Of a DNA stretch of 64,000 nt, positions 61,692-64,000 are shown piece by piece. The translations under genes were made by a program, and so were the position numbers. The stretch's first letter is position 1, and each line of letters begins with the position of its first letter. Where the stretch lies: positions 62,001 through 126,000 of the forward strand of contig NZ_CP094357.1 of assembly GCF_014779555.2 (NCBI RefSeq). The letters are read 5' to 3'. The notes below the pieces were generated by a model, which did not search any database, was not told the origin of the DNA, and worked only from the letters and a program-made list of their open reading frames with translations. This DNA is from Lysobacter capsici. Lineage in GTDB: Bacteria; Pseudomonadota; Gammaproteobacteria; Xanthomonadales; Xanthomonadaceae.

Positions 61692-62683
61692 CGTTGCGCT
61701 CCGCTGCGCGCCGTCGCGCCCGTCGCGGCGGCGGCCGGCGCCGGCGGCGTGGCCGCGGTCACCCGCACGCTCATGCCCGGCAGCAGGCGCAGCCCGTGCG
61801 CGGCCGGCAGATCGATGTCGACGCTGAAGTAACGGCCTTCGCCCCATTCGGATTTGCGGTCGGGCGCGCCGGCGATGTTGCGGATGCGGCCCTGCACGCG
61901 TTGCTTCGGCAGGGCATCGAAACTCAGCTGCACGTTCTGGCCCACGCGCAGGCCGCGGCGGTCGGGTTCCAGCGCCCAGGCGCGCACTTCCATGCGGCCG
62001 CCGTCGACCACCACCGCGCCGGCCTGGCTGCCGGGCATGGTCGAACTGCCTTCGTCGATGCGCCCGCCGATCCAGTTGTTGTTGAAGCCGTGGACGACGA
62101 TGCCGTCCTGCTGCGCGCGCACCTCGGACTGGCGCAGCAACACGCGGTAGTAATCGCGCTGCACTTCCAGCTTGCCGACTTCCAGCTCGCCGTCGCGCTT
62201 GCGCCGGGCGACCGCGGCGCGCGCGGCGTCGAGCTGTTCGCGCTTGAGCTTGCTTTCGCGCTGGGTCTTGTCGAGTTCGCCCTGGTGGCGGTCGTAATCC
62301 AGCGCCGAGATCAGCGCGCGCGGAATCGCCGCTTCGATCCTGGCCGTGGCCAAGGCCGCATCGGCCTCGGCGAGCGCGACCTCGGCGTCGACCTCCTTGA
62401 CCTCCAGCTCGGCCAGTTCCTTGGCGGCCTTGGCGTGGGCCTGCTCGATCTTGGCTTCCAGGTCAGGTATCTGGGTGCCGGCCTGGCCCGGGTCGATCCG
62501 CAGCACCACGTCGCCGGCCTTGACCGGCTGGCCTTCGGGCACGAAATAGCGGATCGCGACCGGCGCGCTGTTGGATTGCGGCGTATAGATGGTCTGGCCG
62601 CCGACCGAACGCACTTCGCCGGTCAGCACCACCGCCGCGGCCGGCAGCGCCGCCATCGCCAGTGCGAACATCGCAAGCCGCAT
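61688..62683 (-). CDS. HlyD-type periplasmic adaptor 1
   Basis: Adaptor of 331 residues with a signal peptide (MFALAMAALPAAAVV). The lipoyl half (IRYFVPEGQPVKAGDVVLRI) is followed by a long coiled hairpin (about residues 75-195) and barrel segments (RVQGRIRNIAGAPDRKSEWG, LRLLPGMSVRVTAATP). The ATG at 62683 has GAGGTG six bases upstream and lies 10 bp after the ATPase stop; the longer start at 62710 would overlap the ATPase and lacks a signal peptide, so the shorter start is preferred. Confidence 0.88.
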   Translation of the reverse strand: MRLAMFALAMAALPAAAVVLTGEVRSVGGQTIYTPQSNSAPVAIRYFVPEGQPVKAGDVVLRIDPGQAGTQIPDLEAKIEQAHAKAAKELAELEVKEVDAEVALAEADAALATARIEAAIPRALISALDYDRHQGELDKTQRESKLKREQLDAARAAVARRKRDGELEVGKLEVQRDYYRVLLRQSEVRAQQDGIVVHGFNNNWIGGRIDEGSSTMPGSQAGAVVVDGGRMEVRAWALEPDRRGLRVGQNVQLSFDALPKQRVQGRIRNIAGAPDRKSEWGEGRYFSVDIDLPAAHGLRLLPGMSVRVTAATPPAPAAAATGATARSGAQR

Positions 62684-62693
62684 CGCGAGCACC

Positions 62694-63374
62694 TCAGGCC
62701 GCCGAATCATGATCGACCTTGCCGTCGTGCAGGCGCACCTCGCGCGGCGCGCGCGCGGCGAGGTCGCGGTCGTGGGTCACCAGCACCACGGTCTGGCCGC
62801 CGGCATGCACTTCCTGGATCAGGTCGAGCACGTCGCCGGCGCTTTTCGAATCCAGGTTGCCGGTGGGTTCGTCGGCCAGCAACAACGCCGGCTGCAACAG
62901 CAGGGCGCGCGCGATCGCCGCGCGCTGCTGCTGGCCGCCCGACAACTCGCTGGGCCGGTGGTTGCTGCGTTCGCCCAGGCCGACCCGCTGCAGCAACGCC
63001 AGCGCGCGATCGTGGGTGCCCGGCGGCGGCTCGCGGTGAAAGCGCAGCGGCAGCAGCACGTTCTCCAGCAGGCTCAGCCGCGGCAGCAGATGGAAGCTTT
63101 GGAACACGAAGCCGATGCGGCGGTTGCGGATGTCGCTGGCGGCCTCGTCGTCCATCGCCGCGACGTCGCGGCCTTCGATCAGATAGCGGCCGCGGGTGGG
63201 CCGGTCCAGGCAACCGAGGATGTTGAGCAGACTGGATTTGCCCGAGCCCGAGGCGCCGGTGATGGCGACGAATTCGCCGCTGGCGATCTTCAGGTCCACC
63301 CCGGCCAATGCATTCACCGCCTGTCCATTCATCTCATAGCGACGATGGACCGCATCCAGTTCGATCATCGACAA
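62694..63374 (-). CDS. MacB/LolD-type ABC transporter ATPase
   Basis: ATPase of 226 residues that powers the permease at 58130. Walker A GASGSGKSSLL, signature LSGGQQQRAAIARAL, Walker B LLADEPTGNLD and switch His in VLVTHDRDL are all present. The GNLDSKS motif is typical of the LolD/MacB/FtsE group. It is the first gene of a five-gene operon: ATPase, three adaptors, permease, all on the minus strand and overlapping or nearly so. ATG 63368 is an alternative start. Confidence 0.95.
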   Translation of the reverse strand: MSMIELDAVHRRYEMNGQAVNALAGVDLKIASGEFVAITGASGSGKSSLLNILGCLDRPTRGRYLIEGRDVAAMDDEAASDIRNRRIGFVFQSFHLLPRLSLLENVLLPLRFHREPPPGTHDRALALLQRVGLGERSNHRPSELSGGQQQRAAIARALLLQPALLLADEPTGNLDSKSAGDVLDLIQEVHAGGQTVVLVTHDRDLAARAPREVRLHDGKVDHDSAA

Positions 63375-63883
63375 CAGCCACAGGTGATAGGGAATATCCG
63401 GCGGAGCGGCGCGTGCGGACCGCTGCGTTCCTCATGCAATCGACCCGGCGCTGACGCCAAGGTTCCCGCCGCGGCCCCGCCGCGGGCCGGTGAGGCGAGC
63501 CGGTGCATGGGTCGTGCCGAGCGCGGACCGTTCCATGGCCGGGTGCCGCCGTTCGTGGGCTAGCTTACCTCGCAGCCGGCGCGGTCAACGCGCCGCTGTC
63601 CCTGCGATGGATGTCATGCACGAGGCGTTTTGTGAGCCCGTACCGCTATTGCGGTTTGCGCGACCGCTAGCTTATGCACAGGGTCATGGAAGATTTCAGC
63701 GCCAAATACCTACTTTCGGTGCACGTAGCCATACGGATGGCTGCCTGTCGGGTTTCGCGCATAGGATGTTCCACGGTCGAACCGCCGCTTCAGGGCCGGA
63801 CCCGACACGCTCGCGGCCGCGGTATTCGCGGCCGCACACCACAAGGCGCGGTCGTATCGACGCCCACCACAGGGGAATATTCC
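63375..63883. other. Intergenic region, 509 bp
   Basis: No gene is supported. It should contain the promoter of the ABC operon (minus strand) and that of the lipoprotein gene at 63884 (plus strand). No clear repeat or operator was recognised. Confidence 0.6.
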
Positions 63884-64000
63884 ATGCTCCGCAAACTCTC
63901 GGTATGTCTGCTGATCGTTCTGCTCACCGGCTGCATGCCGCCGCCGCGCTTTATGCCCGACGAGCTGAGCCAGGCGCCTCACGCGCACGCGACGGCGAAC
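63884..64000 (+). CDS. Lipoprotein, 5' part only
   Basis: The first 39 codons of a lipoprotein gene cut off by the end of the window. The signal sequence MLRKLSVCLLIVLLTGC has a clear lipobox (LLTGC, Cys17), followed by MPPPRFMPDELSQAPHAHAT. AGGGGAA precedes the ATG. The family cannot be told from this part. Confidence 0.7.
   Translation, partial: MLRKLSVCLLIVLLTGCMPPPRFMPDELSQAPHAHATAN

Overview
The window is a GC-rich chromosomal segment of a gammaproteobacterium in the Xanthomonadaceae/Lysobacteraceae, most likely Lysobacter or a close relative. This rests on base composition, on several dispersed palindromic repeat families, on the SmeVWX/MexEF-OprN type efflux operon beside a LysR regulator, and on the recC-recB-recD order. 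The assignment comes from gene content and style, not from a database match. No rRNA, tRNA, phage, insertion sequence or CRISPR array was seen. Most of the window is ordinary chromosome with dense, often overlapping (ATGA) operons, broken up by repeat-rich intergenic stretches.

Layout. 1-6.6 kb: a two-component system (LuxR-type regulator and DesK-type kinase), two small membrane proteins that share a conserved upstream module, a secreted alpha/beta hydrolase and an FAD/NAD(P)-binding protein. 6.9-13.2 kb: DUF4291, phenylalanine hydroxylase divergent from an Lrp/AsnC regulator with two matching dyads between them, a Coa1-like membrane protein, an aspartate racemase homologue and an M28 lipoprotein peptidase. 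13.7-18.8 kb: a membrane phosphoethanolamine-transferase/sulfatase-like enzyme, then an ECF sigma factor and Ser/Thr kinase-TPR pair. 19-25.4 kb: small membrane and secreted proteins, a rhomboid protease and an RlmI-type rRNA methyltransferase. 26-28.5 kb: rmuC and two small proteins (DUF3349 and Imm35/YrhB).

28.6-33.3 kb is a full mlaFEDCBA lipid-transport operon on the minus strand, ending in an unusually long MlaA without a lipobox. 33.8-42.6 kb is recCBD. 42.8-51.9 kb is a LysR regulator divergent from DUF2798, an SDR, and the adaptor, pump and outer-membrane factor of an RND efflux system. 52.8-56.7 kb holds an NTF2-like protein, an MHYT membrane sensor, an ACT-like/V4R-like cysteine-rich protein and a serine/threonine dehydratase. 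56.9-58.0 kb is a tandem array of units of about 198 bp built from a dispersed repeat. 58.1-63.4 kb is a MacB-like ABC transporter with three consecutive HlyD-type adaptors. The window ends in a truncated lipoprotein gene.

The main leads are the 68-bp module present in two copies near the two-component genes, the tandem array, the three-adaptor ABC operon, the ACT/V4R-MHYT pair, the lipobox-less MlaA and the paired dyads at phhA. None can be called a proven new system from sequence alone.
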